From Ctenosaura bakeri (lineage: Eukaryota; Chordata; Lepidosauria; Squamata; Iguanidae): a DNA stretch of 64,000 nt. Position 1 is the first letter of the stretch. Every line of letters starts with the position of its first letter. Both the position numbers and the translations under genes were made by a program. Below, one piece after another: positions 36,741 through 48,569 of this stretch. The stretch spans positions 558,001 through 622,000 of the forward strand of contig CAOLHI010001014.1 in the NCBI GenBank assembly GCA_948474755.1. Reading direction: 5' to 3'. The notes beneath the pieces are model-generated. The model had not been told where the DNA came from. It saw only the letters and a list, made by a program, of their open reading frames with translations, and searched no databases.

Positions 36741-37671
36741 CAACAACAAAAAGATACAACATCTGTGACACATTACTTGAAAGTTGTGCATCTCAGATTA
36801 TCTGAAGTCGGACACTAGATTTTTCCCCCTAATGTGCCTCGAACTGGTACCATTTGTCACTGGGTGAAACTATTTCCGCCCATTGGCTGCAACTGCTTCT
36901 GGAAACAGTCCACAGACGAGCAGCCTATGGCTCATGGACCAGCACCCATCACAGGAACACCAGCTTGAGTAGCGCTTCTTTAGAACAGTACAGGAGTGAG
37001 AGAAGGAAAAGGACTGGGGTTAGGGTGGGAATCCTTTATTTTTTTTTTCTTGATTCTTCTTCCTTACTAATCCTTCTTCCTTACTTCCTTTTTCTTTTCA
37101 CAGACAAGAAAAAACCAAAAAGCTTCAAACTAAAAATCCACGTGCACTTGGCATCAAAACATCACTGTCTGACTGGCCTAACAACCACATTTCAGGCAAA
37201 ATGGCACAGTGCTTGACATCTCCTAAAATGATACTTGTCAAGTGGTGTACCATGGACAAACATATGCAATAAAGCCGAATGCTTTCTTTTTTTTCCCCCT
37301 GTAAAAAGAGAAAGCCAATTTGGAAGGAAAGATTTTGAGCTGAGAAAACAACAAATTTCCTTTCCCCCAGCTACTATTTCTCCATTCAAAACTATCCTCC
37401 CTGTGTTCCCCTTTGTGTGATTTAGAAAAAGACAAACATGCACTCTGAACCAAATGTGCGGAAATTCTTTGGGGAGGGATTTGGACCAGATAAAAATGTA
37501 TTTAAACCAGAGGTTTTCTGAACAAAAACTCCCAGAATCCCCCCAGATGACAAGGAATTTTGGAAATGATAACCCAAAAAAAATTTCTTCCCCTTTCACT
37601 TGAGTCCTGCCCTAACCCTTCAACAAAATCAAATGGTATCTGGACTCCAGTTTCTATGAAAAAGAATGTAA

Positions 37672-37760
37672 GCCAAGCCCTGCTGGATCAAAACAATGAT
37701 CTATTCGATCCAGTGTCCTTCTTTAAATAGTGGTCAGCTCTATGCATTCAGGAAACCATA
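37672..37760. repeat. dispersed lizard repeat fragment
   Basis: It contains 'gccctgctggatcaaaacaa', 'tgatctattcgatccagtgt' and 'tagtggtcagctc', the same family as 4941-5065. Name unknown to me. Confidence 0.45.
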
Positions 37761-38488
37761 AAGTTATCGCCTGTTCTTTGTGTCCCAGCCCCCAGTGCTC
37801 AGTGGCATACTGGCACAATGAGCCAAAGCTGAGAGACTCATTTCCCACTGAACCTGCTAAACCCAAGGCAAGGTGGCAGACTTTTCTTTGGATATCTTTA
37901 AACAGAAGTTTGATGTCCATATTTCAGGAGTATGTTACTTATATATTACTTTGTGAAAGGCAGTTGACTTAGACAGCCCTTGCAGTCACTGCCAACTTTG
38001 TGATTCTAGGTTCTCCCTCCACTTTCTCCCCAGCACTCATAATTTCACTGTAGTCATCCACACTCCCAAAGGAGGGAGACAAGGTATTTTTCCCCCCCTT
38101 TCCTGTACTTGTCATAGCTTTATGACATGTTTTCTAAAGAATATGATCATAACTATATACATTATATACAATGCAGCAGCACCACAGATTTCAAGAAAGA
38201 TACTACTATATTGACATTTTAATTTTCAGTCCTTTCTCAATAATCCTAAAATGGAACTTTGCTCCAAGTTAGCATCTAGTCTGCAAGAAATCAAGCAAGC
38301 AAGTAAGCAGGAACATTACTATGTATTTGCTTCTGTCAACTTACATCATCTCCCTAACAAACTCTTTTGCTGACAGTCTGAAGATTCTATGAAAGAAACA
38401 AGGTGTGTTCTTTTCAAAAGTTGGCAAGTTGTTGGATATATTCCTTATTCTCTGCTACACCACAAAGCAAAATTGTCCTGAGCAGCTG

Positions 38489-38678
38489 CTGTTGTTGTAT
38501 GCCTTCAAGTCATTTCCAGCTTATGGCAACCTTAAAGCAAACCTATCACAAAGTCTTCTGGGACTGAGAGTATGTGACATGCCCAAAGTCACCCAGTGGG
38601 TTTCCATGGGTGAGAGACAAATCAAACCCTGGTCTCCAGGGCAGCAGTCAAACGTTCAAACCACTAGACAACACTGGT
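38489..38678 (-). mobile_element. tRNA-derived SINE (Sauria type)
   Basis: Antisense copy from 'ctgttgttgtatgccttcaa' (tail) to 'aaaccactagacaacactgg' (head). It contains 'gtcacccagtgggtttccat'. Confidence 0.85.
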
Positions 38679-38699
38679 ACACACTCAGTATTCTCAATT

Positions 38700-41600
38700 A
38701 TGTTTGTTTGTGTTTTGCCGTAATAATAAACAGGTAACAAGCTGTTATGTAGTCTAACTTTCCAAAAATGCAACCTAAATCCTGTTCAGTCAGATATGAT
38801 TACATGGTTAGAGCCACAGTTTTCAAATATCCTAATACTAAGCAGTCACTCCATGGGGCTGTACGCTGCTTTGTGCTTTTTTTTTTTTTTTTTGAGACAG
38901 AGAGTTAAAAACATGGCTACCACATGAAAACATGCTATATCCATGTCTGTTAACACACACTGGACGTTTTTTCTTCCTCATTAGTCCATGCTTACTCATG
39001 AGCACACAAGCAACATGGAGAAACATACTGACCAGTCCTGATGTGTCAACAGTCCCAGGAAAAAAAAACACAAGTGTATGGGGAAACTGAAACTCCATTA
39101 TCAGAACAAAGCTGATTTTACACTGGATTTTTACAAGACAAATAGACTGAGAAAAGGTTTCATGATCTGATATTCATTCATACATTTACAGGCAACAGAA
39201 ATAGATTAACCTTTAAAATATACACATCACATAGGAGAATAGAGAATGCATCTCTAACTAGTTTCCTTTCAGTTAACCTCATATTTATGTACACCAAGTA
39301 CACCATTTATGTACACGAAGTACAAAAACATATTCTTTAATTTCATGCTTTTGTGTAGGAAAGAGACACAAACAAAAATTACTTACTTACACAGTAGGGA
39401 CTGGAGAACCAAGAAATATACTTCAAAAATTGTGGTTTCCATAAACATTTACAAATGAGCTAGAGGTACATCTGTTGTCTACTGTTAAATATCTGTATAT
39501 ATCATTGTTTTTTTCCAAAAGACGCCCCCTTTCGTTTGTTTTCCATTTAATGCCCCCCCCGCAACCAAACATCTCCCTAGGTCCAATTTATTTTTTGCTT
39601 TGGTCAACAGCTAATGGTTCTTGCCTTGCATAGTAGCTATGACCCCTACATTTGAGGTGGTATGATCAAAGCCATTCTGACCAGACTTGGAAAAACATTT
39701 CCACTGAGAATGGACATAGTGCCTGTCAAAAGGTTATTCCCACTGTGTACAGGGAGCAGCTCATGTTACGTCAGTGTAACATGAAAGTTCAAACTCTAGC
39801 CATAGTAGTCCACATACATGTTTTTCTTTCTAAAAGCACCATATGGGGTTCACTGACAAGAAGAATACATATCCGTCTTATCATCTGAAAGGGAGAATAA
39901 AAGGTTTCCTCAGTCAATCCAGCTGCAAGTCACTTATTTTTTTTAATCATTTCTTAAACTCGGCCGTCTATTTGAAAATTGTTTCCATTGAATCTGAGTT
40001 TGGGAAGGCAGTGGGGGCTTTGTAAATAAATTAGGCTCCCTATATCTTGTAGAAAACAAAATAACTTGGCTGGCGTAAATCTTAATGTCAGTGACAGGAA
40101 GGCTTTGGTGAACCATTACCATAAATCTGACAAACGCTAATTTGATGGGTGGCTGTATCTGTCTGCTACAAAGCCAGTCTAGACAGTCTATTGAGAAATC
40201 CTAAAACACAACTGTTTGTTCCCCGTAACACCATCTGGATATGGCAATAAGAGCCGACCCAGTGCCATTCACACATGGATCAAAGCACATGCTAATGCCA
40301 TCATGAAGTCATACACATAAAAAATTCAATCTGAGAACTCTAAGCAACTTTGCTAAGTCCTCAGCGGAGAAACCTCAGACTTCGCTCAACTCAAGCTAAG
40401 TGCATGAAGAGGGCGAGGGGGGTAGGGGGGTGGGAAGAACAAGAAGGGGGGAAGGAGAGAGAACCGAATATTTAATGAGCTTGGCCTTCCAGAGGAATGT
40501 TAGGCCACCCATTGTATTGGAAAAGGCTCATGTCACACTTCAGTCATGGCACCCATTAGGGTGCCACCTTTACAAAACTGATCCAAGGCCTTTCGTAATT
40601 ACCTGTTTCAAACAGAGGGCCCAAGGAGAGCAGAAGGGCCTCCTAGGTGTAACTTTCTTCTGCTTATTTATTGCAATAAGTTGTTAGACTGTTCTGTATG
40701 ACGATAATATTCCAAATTTCTCTTTAAAAGTAAGCACACTCTGTAGCATCAGTTCAAAGCATCTTGGGCACCAATACTGAACAACTTTAAGTATTGCAAA
40801 TGTAAGGAGCAAGTCTGGAGTTTCCTCTCCAACCCCCTCAAAAAAATAAATCTTCCATCATATTTCACTATTTTGATGTGTGCCTGCATCACTATAAGGC
40901 ATATAAAAAAAATAAAATCTCCAAAAGGCCATGAGATGATTCCAGCCTTGAATATTTCACATCAGGAAAGAGATTCTGGGAAATAACTTCTTCTATGACG
41001 GCTTCCATTTTTGTAGTATTTCCTCTGATATTATTTATGTATTTATTTATAATTTAATTTATATCCTGCCTTTCTCCAGGAACAGGATTCACAACTTTAT
41101 AATATTTCTCTTCTGAAGAAAAGAAAAAGAATAATAGACATACTATGCTTCTACAATGAAAGTACAGTTTAAGGATACAAGATTGGGCCAGTCTCACCAT
41201 TAAGAGCATAGCGACTGTAACATATTTTTTAGTGTCATTAATACCATTCAGTAATTACAAACTTGATAGGTTTTTATTGCCAGGAATGAAAAGATGTGTC
41301 TGTGTGCTATTTTATGTCTCATGCCAAAAATAAAATGTCTGATGTTGGGTAATTTGCATGCTAGCTTCATGGTGTATGAGAATTCATTCCGTTCTGTTTC
41401 AAGCAGCAAAATGACCCAGACTTGTTTCTGATGCAAAATAATGTGTTCTTTAGTCCTACTAAAATAACATCACTATTAACATTTCACTATGTCTACAGGT
41501 GTAGCACATAAAAAGGAATTTGCTATAGCCCAGAGGAATTTGCCATTATTTTTCCATGCATATCTGGCCCCTGTGTCATGTCACATACAGCTTTTGAAAC

Positions 41601-43469
41601 TTCTGGTTTGTCATGTGGCACAGGTGGCTGATGTAGAGGGAAAACAAGTTAAACCCCACCCACCCCCCATTCAACAAACTAGCTTCACAGCTCCTTTGAT
41701 TCTGGACTGGGCTTCCAATATTGTCATCCTGATTTTCATTAAGAATAGCTTTCCTAAGCCTGTGTTCCCCTGATGTGTTGACCAGGATGATGGGAGTTTT
41801 AGCCCAAAACACATTTGGGGGCTACCAGATTAGAGAAAGCACATTTAAAACATAAAATTGAGCCTGAAACATAACACGTTAACATATATATTTTTAAATA
41901 TATATTAATATATTTTTAAAAAGGTGTGTGCCCTGTAATATTAGGACTTAACAATGTCGGGTTAAGATTCAGTTTGAGGCATAACTCACTTACAAAGCAT
42001 TCTACAACTACCTAAATTCTTCAGGGCATCTAACAATTCTAAGTGTTATACCTTCCTACTGCATTTCAAATGGAGTTACCCAGAGAGAAAAAGTGGTACT
42101 TAAGGCTAGAAACATCTGAACTGCATCGCTTCATATAAGCTCTAAGCTTTTGATTAAAGCTATTATTTACCTATTAATAAACCTTTCAAAAATACCAATT
42201 TCACCATTCTGGGCAAAATATTGAAGAAATGTGAACCAACAGGTCTAGACAGTAAAAAATACAAATGTAGTAAGGTATGTAAGCCATCTTGTACAACAGA
42301 ATTTCATCTACAAAGAAACTATTATTGGAACCCACTTAAATATAATTTGCCTAGGTTATGATAAGTGGTGCTTTTTCCTCAGCCTCATATGAAAGTCAAG
42401 CAACTACTAAGTAATTTTTTCCCCTAGCTATCAGAAAAACCAAATTCATTTGTTTGCGCACCCAGAATCTTCGCCATAAATGTATCCGTTGTAACACTGC
42501 TTGAGCATTATCAAGTTGTTTAGTATTTTATTCTATAGATATTCCATTTACTTTGTAAATGGACTCCTAAATTCCCAAGTGAGTGCTATCAAGTGATGTT
42601 AAGCATAAAAATACACCCATGGGGGAGAGGGCACAACCCCACCACTGGAAAGAAAGCCATCTGGACCTGACTGTATCCTTATGGATGAAATTTAATATGC
42701 ACTATCATTTCTGGAAACCTTAAGGAAAAAAAATACTCCTATATAGGAGCTGTATATTAAGAGCCACAAATGTAGATAACAGTGTAGCACATTCAGACAT
42801 GTGCAAGTTTTAAGCAAATTTGTCAATAATGCAGTTTTAGATTTGAATGAAATCAAGGACTAAGTCAAAGTAGAAGCAAGCAGAACCAGTGAAATTTAAA
42901 GCCAGAGTTGAATTCTGCAAAAGCTTAAATACAACAGAACAACACCGCCATCTACTGCTCAGTACCAATGTCTTTCCAGTCAAACTAGATGTGGGCCTAT
43001 AGTGGAACTATGTAGACAATTTCTCAGGCTAATGAGCTGGTGATGTTCTGGCAACTATTAAAGATATTAGCATGATATTATACCTGAGCAATTTAACACT
43101 TGCCTAGAACAAGTACTAATCATTCTGAGTAAAGAGCCTACAAAACACAAGGTACTCATAGGACAGTTGCTAATATTCTATGTGGTATCACTGCTACCAC
43201 GAATGCAAAATTTCTTACAATGTTCCTGATTACATTAGATTTTGCATCTTATTTCATCCTCACTACAGCTTGATTCTGATATCACTCATTAAAACTATTA
43301 CAGTAAACATTTGAAACCAATAATTAAAATAAAAACTAACATTTACCACATGGTAAATGAGAAAGATCCTAGAAGGGAGTTCTCACTGTTATCATGACCT
43401 GCACATCTGCAGGCCTCAGCCACATAGGGAGCTGAATGTCACTGTGTCCTAGACGTCCCTGCAGTTCTG
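38700..43469. other. long intronic stretch with little structure
   Basis: No exon is seen. A poly-T tract lies at 38877-38893. 'tatatcctgcctttctcca' near 41062 is a retroposon-tail-like fragment. 41690-41830 carries arms of the 'ctggactgggcttccaatat' MITE relative. The rest looks unique and AT-rich. Confidence 0.5.
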
Positions 43470-43694
43470 GGACCCATTCACATCACAGAATTACAGCACT
43501 ATAATTACACTTTAAGTGACATGGTTCCACCCTATGGAATCCAGGGCGCTGTAGTTGAGAGAGGGGCATTTTGTATTCTCAGCCAGAGAGCTCCAGTGCC
43601 ACAACACATGACAGACCCCAAGATTCCATAGGATGCAGTCATGACAACTGAAGTAGAAGAATGGCACTATAACCATGTAGTGTGAATAGGCCCC
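43470..43694. mobile_element. 225-bp palindromic MITE
   Basis: Its ends 'gggacccattcaca' and 'tgtgaataggcccc' are complementary apart from a few bases. The arms include 'cctatggaatccagggcgc' and 'ccccaagattccatagga'. It is a longer relative of the 160-bp MITEs, with a spacer 'tctcagccagagagctcc'. Confidence 0.75.
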
Positions 43695-45129
43695 TGGAGC
43701 AGCACTTCGACTCAACATGGGGCAAAACTAGGCAGGAAGCTCCATATATGCTGCTGGAGCCATCAGTCAGGATTATTTCAAAGAGCAGGTAAATGATTCA
43801 TTTGGTTTCACCCTGAGAGTGAAAGATGAAAACATGGCTGAAGCTACCCAATGAAAGCATGGTGAAGCAAAGATCTGAATACAGATCCTTCTGGGGTATG
43901 TCCAGAATCTAATCATGGGATCACACTGAGTGATTTCAGTTTGCATGTAAGCCACAACATCACTTTTACTTACTCCTCCAAGTAATAGGGATAAGTGTAA
44001 CCTTGTGGTATCACTTCTGAGCAGGAATAAGGACAGGATAAACCTCAGCTCAGTGCCAGCTGCCCACCAGTGTGATGCCTGACCTGACGTCAATGCTGAG
44101 TCAAGTCTTGCATGTGAAATGCACACCAGTATACTCTACACTACAATCCGGTCTCCCAGGGTGATGGCAGCCAGCAGGACACATGTACCATCACCATGCA
44201 ACTTTGTTGCTCTCTCCCCATGCTCATTCAAACATGACTGCGGTATCTAGCTGCATACATCTCAGTACGTACTGCAGACAAGTATAGTTGCCAAGGCCAT
44301 TATTTGCTTGAATTCCTATTTCATTTTGAGCCTTGTGAGTGGGGAAAGAGGGGGATTTGGTCCAAGGATCACTAACTGCTGACCCTGATCACTAACTGCT
44401 GACCCCAACAATAAAAATTTTGCTCAATCTGATTTTTAAAAATATGTCCACAGCTCCCATATTTGGCAAGTGTGCATGTAGATTCTACCAGACCACAGTC
44501 CAGAGAGTTCTTTCAGACAAAGTGCTAGGGGACGTTCATCTTTAAGACAGCGGACTCCAAATGGAGGATAGTTACTGAGATGTCAAATAAAAATTAGACC
44601 AGGTTTTACTGAAACACATATTCCTTTTCCCCAGTAGAGATCTTATTACAGAGAAACATCGCTGCTGAGAAGCCACTAGCAAGCAGCGTGCACAAACACA
44701 CCCACACTGGAACAGCTTAGCGAGAAGTGTTAGTTTGCTCCCTCTGGACATTTCTTAAAACAATCCCAGCTCCTCTTAACACATAAATCTTGCATAAACA
44801 ATAAATGCAAACAGCAAGTCAAGCAACAGCTTTTGTAGCTTCTTACAGCAAGCAACTCCAAAATGGTGGATAAGCAAGTTCCCAGTAGGTTGGGGAGAGA
44901 CTGATAGTTACCAAAAGCACACTGCTAAGGAGACTGGAGCAAGATTCATACTTTACTGGAAATGCTGGGGTGGGAAAGAGTCACATTAATTTGCTGACCA
45001 AAGTGGTTCCTCTCAACAGATGTTACTAGAACAATGTGGGGCTGAATGACAAGAAAATGGCTCCACTCTGGTAACTTCTTAATCGGCTCCATGTAGGTCT
45101 CCAGCAAGAATTATAGTTGTCTTTGTCAA

Positions 45130-45266
45130 TGTTGTTGTTGTTGCTGTGTTGTGTGCCTTCAAGTCATTTCTGACTTAGACCCTAAGGCAAATCTACCATG
45201 GGATTTTTCTTGGAAGAATTTGTTCAGGAGGGGGTTTGTTGCCCTTGTCTTCCTCTGAAGCAGAGA
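45130..45266 (-). mobile_element. SINE interrupted by the DIRS element, tail half
   Basis: GTT repeats, 'gtgccttcaagtcatttctg' and 'cttcctctgaagcagagag' form the tail-proximal half of an antisense Sauria-type SINE. The other half resumes at about 51356. The two halves join at 'agagaga...atgtgact', the place expected from intact copies in this window. Confidence 0.9.
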
Positions 45267-45320
45267 GAAGAACAGGTTGCTTACCTGTAACTGTGGTTCT
45301 TCGAGTGGTCATCTGTGCCA

Positions 45321-45455
45321 TCATACACTAGGAGCTTTAGCGCCTGCGCGGTAGCGTTCGGAAACTTCTAGAGCTTGTTCGCTTGGCGGGAACCCCTCCC
45401 CCACGCCGGTACTGCGCATGCTCCTCCCGCCGAGCAACGGTCTCTCCTCAGTTCT
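45321..45455. repeat. DIRS inverted terminal repeat, left (element 3' side)
   Basis: A 135-bp segment beginning 'tcatacactaggagcttta' and ending 'tctcctcagttct'. By my reading it is an exact reverse complement of 51197-51331. Outside it, the terminal bases of the two ends differ (about 54 bp on this side), which is normal for DIRS elements. Confidence 0.95.
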
Positions 45456-45509
45456 GTCGTCCGCCGTAGAACCTACAGGGACCTGAGAAAGAGGGGAGGA
45501 AGGGCGGGT

Positions 45510-45605
45510 GTGTATGATGGCACAGATGACCACTCGAAGAACCACAGTTACAGGTAAGCAACCTGTTCTTCTTCTCGTGGTCTCTGTGCCTTCATACACT
45601 AGGAG
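45510..45605. repeat. DIRS internal complementary region (ICR)
   Basis: The first part (45510 to about 45569) is the reverse complement of the left outer end, about 45267-45326. The second part (about 45571-45605) repeats, in the same sense as the left end, the complement of the right outer end ('gtggtctctgtgccttcat'). The two termini thus meet head to tail inside the ICR, as required for the DIRS circular-intermediate model in which the ICR templates completion of the ends. It sits between the YR stop and the element's 3' terminal repeat, the usual place. Confidence 0.93.
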
Positions 45606-45641
45606 ACTGTGTAGCTTACCGGTCGGACGGCGGGTCAGGTC

Positions 45642-48482
45642 CTACAGCACGGAAGCCAACACCTCACGTCCAAACCGGGCATCTCTGCGCGACCGGCAGT
45701 CGAGCCTGTAGTGGCGCACGAAGGTCGATGGTTGGGACCAGGTCGCCACACGGCAGAGTTCATGCAGGTCAACTCCTCGCAGGAGGGCCGCAGAAGTAGC
45801 CACAGCTCTGGTGGAGTGGGCTCGAAGCAGGACTGGCGGAGGCTTCCTCGCGAGCTCATACGCCAGTTCAATAGTCCTCACCACCCACTTGGAGAAGCGC
45901 TGGGTGGACACTTTGAGGCCCCTCCGACGTCGCCCATAGCAAACAAAGAGATGCGGCGTCTGTCGGAAGGAAGCAGTCCTGTCCTTGTAGAAAGCCAATG
46001 CCCGACGCACGTCCAGGGAGTGGAGGGACCGCTCCAACGGTGTCGTCGGGTTCGGGAAGAAGGCAGGCAGGATGATATCCTGGTTGAGATGGAAACTGGA
46101 CACCACCTTTGGCAGGAACGAGATGTCAGGTCTGAGGACCACCTTGTCCCTGTGGAAGACCGTGAAGGGCTCATCGGAACGAAGAGCTGTGATCTCACCC
46201 GCTCGCCTCGCTGAGGTCACCGCTACCAGGAAGGCAGTTTTCATTGTCAGGAGCCTGTCATCCGAGGTCGCCATCGGCTCGAAGGGCGGCTTCGTCAGCT
46301 GCGAGAGCACCAGCGAGAGGGACCACGGCGGTAGCGGCGGCGATACCGGCGGGTAGAGATGATGAAGTCCTTTCAGGAACCGCTTAACGGTATCGTTCCT
46401 GAAGAAGGCCGAGGCAGCCGATCGTGGCGGTTGGTATGCCACGATCGCGGAGAGATACACCTTCAGGGATGGAAACGCCAGGCCCTGTTGCCGGAGGTGC
46501 AGGAGGAAGTGCAGGACGGTCGAGAGCCCCGCGGGCGATACCGGCTCACTCCTCTCGTTAGCGAAGGTCAGGAAGCGTCGCCACTTGTATTGATAGTTGC
46601 GACGGGTGGATTCCTTCCTGGCCGCGACGAGGACGGTACCGAGCACGGGATCGTCTAGTGCGATACCCTCCAGGCATGGAGGGCCAGGCGTGGCAGGTCC
46701 GGATGGAGGACTCGGCCGCCGGAGTGGGAGAGCAGGTCCGGTGTCGGTGGCAACCGGAGCAGGTCGTCTCGCGCGGCTTGTAGCAGGGGTGCGAACCAAT
46801 GTTGCCTCGGCCAGTACGGGGCTACCAGGATCGCGTCGGCTCGGTCGGCGAGGATCTTCGATATCGTCCGGCCGAGCAGCGGGAACGGCGGGAACGCGTA
46901 GAGGAGTTCCCCGGTCCACGGAAACTGGAAAGCGTCCCCGATGGAGGCACGATCGTGGCCCGCTCTGGAACAGAATCGGCGACACTTCGCGTTTTCCCTG
47001 GTCGCGAAGAGGTCGATCGATGGTTCGCCCCAGCGGTCCCGAATCAGTCTGAACGCCTCTCCGGAGAGAGACCATTCGTGATGGGATGAGGTGTCCCTGC
47101 TGAGGGCGTCTGCCGTGGTGTTCTCCTGCCCGGCCAGGTGAACCGCCACGGGATGCGTGTGCAGGCGAATGCACCATTCCCACAGGCCGAGCGCGATGTC
47201 GAGCAGGGTCGTGGAATGAGTCCCACCTTGTCTGTTGATGTAGCAGACGGCGGTGGTGTTGTCCGTCAGAATCAGGACCGTGCGCCCCGCCACGGCATGG
47301 CGGAACGCCCGTAGGGCTTTCCAGACGGCAAGCAGCTCCAGCGCGTTGATATGGAGAGCGGTCTCGTCGTCGGTCCATCTGTCGCGGACTCTGAGATCGC
47401 CGCAGTGGGCACCCCATCCATACAGGGAGGCGTCGGTCGTTACCGTCACCTTCGGTGTCGGCTGTTGGAAAGGCATCCCCGACATGAGATTGCGTCGCGA
47501 CTGCCACCATCGGAGGGATGAGCGGACGTCTCCCGGCAGCTGCAGTCGGAGTGTCTGTTCGTCTCGCAGGGGGTCGAATATGCGGACGAACCAGTGTTGA
47601 AGAGGTCTTGCTCTCAGCCTGGCGAGATATGTCACAGCGGTCGTCACAGCCATGTAGCCCAAGAGCTGCTGGACGCTTCTCGCAGATAACGTCGGGGCCG
47701 TACGAGCGTGAGCGGCGGCCCGGATCAAAGTTTGTGCTCGAGACTCTGGTAGGTACGCCCTGGCGGAGGTCGAGTCGAGCGTCGCCCCGATGAAGTCCAA
47801 GATCCTCGCCGGCTCGAGGTGGGACTTCTTCGGATTCACTCGTAGACCAAGGCGGGTCAGGAGTGACAACGTCATGTGGACGTCGTGGTAAAGTCTCTGT
47901 TTGCAGGACGCCACCAACAGCCAATCGTCGAGGTAGGGGAAGACGGAAGCGCCCTTCGTCCGCAGGTAGGATACCACCGGGGCCATGCACTTGGTGAAGA
48001 CCCTTGGGGCAGTCGAGAGTCCGAACGGCAGCACCTTGTACTGGTAACAGGTGTCGTCGACTGCGAAGCGGAGGTACCGTCTGTGCTGCGGGCGAATGGC
48101 GATATGGAAGTATGCGTCTCGGAGATCGATGGAGGCGAACCAGTCCCCTCGATGTAGGAAGGGTAGGATCGACGGTATCGTGACCATCTTGAACCTTTTG
48201 GGGCGGATGTAGTAGTTCACCCCTCTGAGGTCTAGGATCGGCCGGAGGGTACCGTCGGCTTTCGGTACCGTGAAGTACCTGGAGAAGAAGCCGGTGGTCT
48301 TGGCCTCTTGCGGGAGCCGCTCGATCGCCCCTTTCTGGAGGAGGGATTGGATCTCTTCCAGGAGGGCCGGACTCGACGGCGTGGAGTAATAAACGCCGCG
48401 AGGAGGAATATCGAGAAACTCGATGGCGTAGCCAAGACGGACGATGGAAAGCACCCAAGAGTCCGTAGTGACATACTGCCAC
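45642..48482 (-). CDS. DIRS tyrosine recombinase (YR); N-terminal 600 codons overlap the RT ORF
   Basis: Open frame of 946 codons. Only the last third (about residues 605-925, nucleotides 46670-45704) is a recognisable tyrosine recombinase: an N-terminal SAM-like part (RRNYQYKWRRFLTFANE near 627-643), then the catalytic domain with Arg760 (SARRAGEI), His889 and Arg892 (HSTR), Trp915 (ATWSQPS) and Tyr925 (FVRHY). All five active-site positions are present. It integrates circular element DNA, replacing the integrase of LTR elements. The first 604 codons lie on top of the RT/RNase H ORF in another frame and look like low-complexity Arg/Pro/Ser sequence. The frame is open from 48567, and its first listed start is GTG, not ATG. 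Real translation start unknown. Confidence 0.88.
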   Translation of the reverse strand: MAVCHYGLLGAFHRPSWLRHRVSRYSSSRRLLLHAVESGPPGRDPIPPPERGDRAAPARGQDHRLLLQVLHGTESRRYPPADPRPQRGELLHPPQKVQDGHDTVDPTLPTSRGLVRLHRSPRRILPYRHSPAAQTVPPLRSRRHLLPVQGAAVRTLDCPKGLHQVHGPGGILPADEGRFRLPLPRRLAVGGVLQTETLPRRPHDVVTPDPPWSTSESEEVPPRAGEDLGLHRGDARLDLRQGVPTRVSSTNFDPGRRSRSYGPDVICEKRPAALGLHGCDDRCDISRQAESKTSSTLVRPHIRPPARRTDTPTAAAGRRPLIPPMVAVATQSHVGDAFPTADTEGDGNDRRLPVWMGCPLRRSQSPRQMDRRRDRSPYQRAGAACRLESPTGVPPCRGGAHGPDSDGQHHRRLLHQQTRWDSFHDPARHRARPVGMVHSPAHASRGGSPGRAGEHHGRRPQQGHLIPSRMVSLRRGVQTDSGPLGRTIDRPLRDQGKREVSPILFQSGPRSCLHRGRFPVSVDRGTPLRVPAVPAARPDDIEDPRRPSRRDPGSPVLAEATLVRTPATSRARRPAPVATDTGPALPLRRPSPPSGPATPGPPCLEGIALDDPVLGTVLVAARKESTRRNYQYKWRRFLTFANERSEPVSPAGLSTVLHFLLHLRQQGLAFPSLKVYLSAIVAYQPPRSAASAFFRNDTVKRFLKGLHHLYPPVSPPLPPWSLSLVLSQLTKPPFEPMATSDDRLLTMKTAFLVAVTSARRAGEITALRSDEPFTVFHRDKVVLRPDISFLPKVVSSFHLNQDIILPAFFPNPTTPLERSLHSLDVRRALAFYKDRTASFRQTPHLFVCYGRRRRGLKVSTQRFSKWVVRTIELAYELARKPPPVLLRAHSTRAVATSAALLRGVDLHELCRVATWSQPSTFVRHYRLDCRSRRDARFGREVLASVL

Positions 48483-48568
48483 TCCGCTAGGTGTCGAGCG
48501 AGAGTCGGTCGGTCTCCGAGCGCTGATGGTAGGCTGAAGAGTGGGTATTGGCGGGTCCTGCCAGGCAC
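46655..48568 (-). CDS. DIRS reverse transcriptase - RNase H - methyltransferase-like polyprotein
   Basis: 637 codons from a GTG. The frame is actually open from 48781, with no ATG before residue 128 in this numbering. RT: GTLRPILDLRGVN near 106, motif A SIDLRDAY (Asp148/Asp151), LPFGLSTAP near 180, and catalytic FPYLDD (Asp214, Asp215). RNase H: Asp379 (TTDAS), Glu411 (ALELLAV), Asp436 (LTDNTTA), Asp487 (TTADALSR), so all four metal-binding residues are in place. The C-terminal part (about 518-600) has DLFAT, YAFPPFPLL and APYWPRQHW, the Dam-like methyltransferase domain carried by many DIRS1-like elements; its activity is unknown. It copies the element RNA into DNA. Its frame differs from the Gag tail (48570-48920) and overlaps it, so frameshifting or reinitiation would be needed in an intact copy. 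Intact here. Confidence 0.93.
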   Translation of the reverse strand: MPGRTRQYPLFSLPSALGDRPTLARHLAEWQYVTTDSWVLSIVRLGYAIEFLDIPPRGVYYSTPSSPALLEEIQSLLQKGAIERLPQEAKTTGFFSRYFTVPKADGTLRPILDLRGVNYYIRPKRFKMVTIPSILPFLHRGDWFASIDLRDAYFHIAIRPQHRRYLRFAVDDTCYQYKVLPFGLSTAPRVFTKCMAPVVSYLRTKGASVFPYLDDWLLVASCKQRLYHDVHMTLSLLTRLGLRVNPKKSHLEPARILDFIGATLDSTSARAYLPESRAQTLIRAAAHARTAPTLSARSVQQLLGYMAVTTAVTYLARLRARPLQHWFVRIFDPLRDEQTLRLQLPGDVRSSLRWWQSRRNLMSGMPFQQPTPKVTVTTDASLYGWGAHCGDLRVRDRWTDDETALHINALELLAVWKALRAFRHAVAGRTVLILTDNTTAVCYINRQGGTHSTTLLDIALGLWEWCIRLHTHPVAVHLAGQENTTADALSRDTSSHHEWSLSGEAFRLIRDRWGEPSIDLFATRENAKCRRFCSRAGHDRASIGDAFQFPWTGELLYAFPPFPLLGRTISKILADRADAILVAPYWPRQHWFAPLLQAARDDLLRLPPTPDLLSHSGGRVLHPDLPRLALHAWRVSH

Positions 48569-48569
48569 G

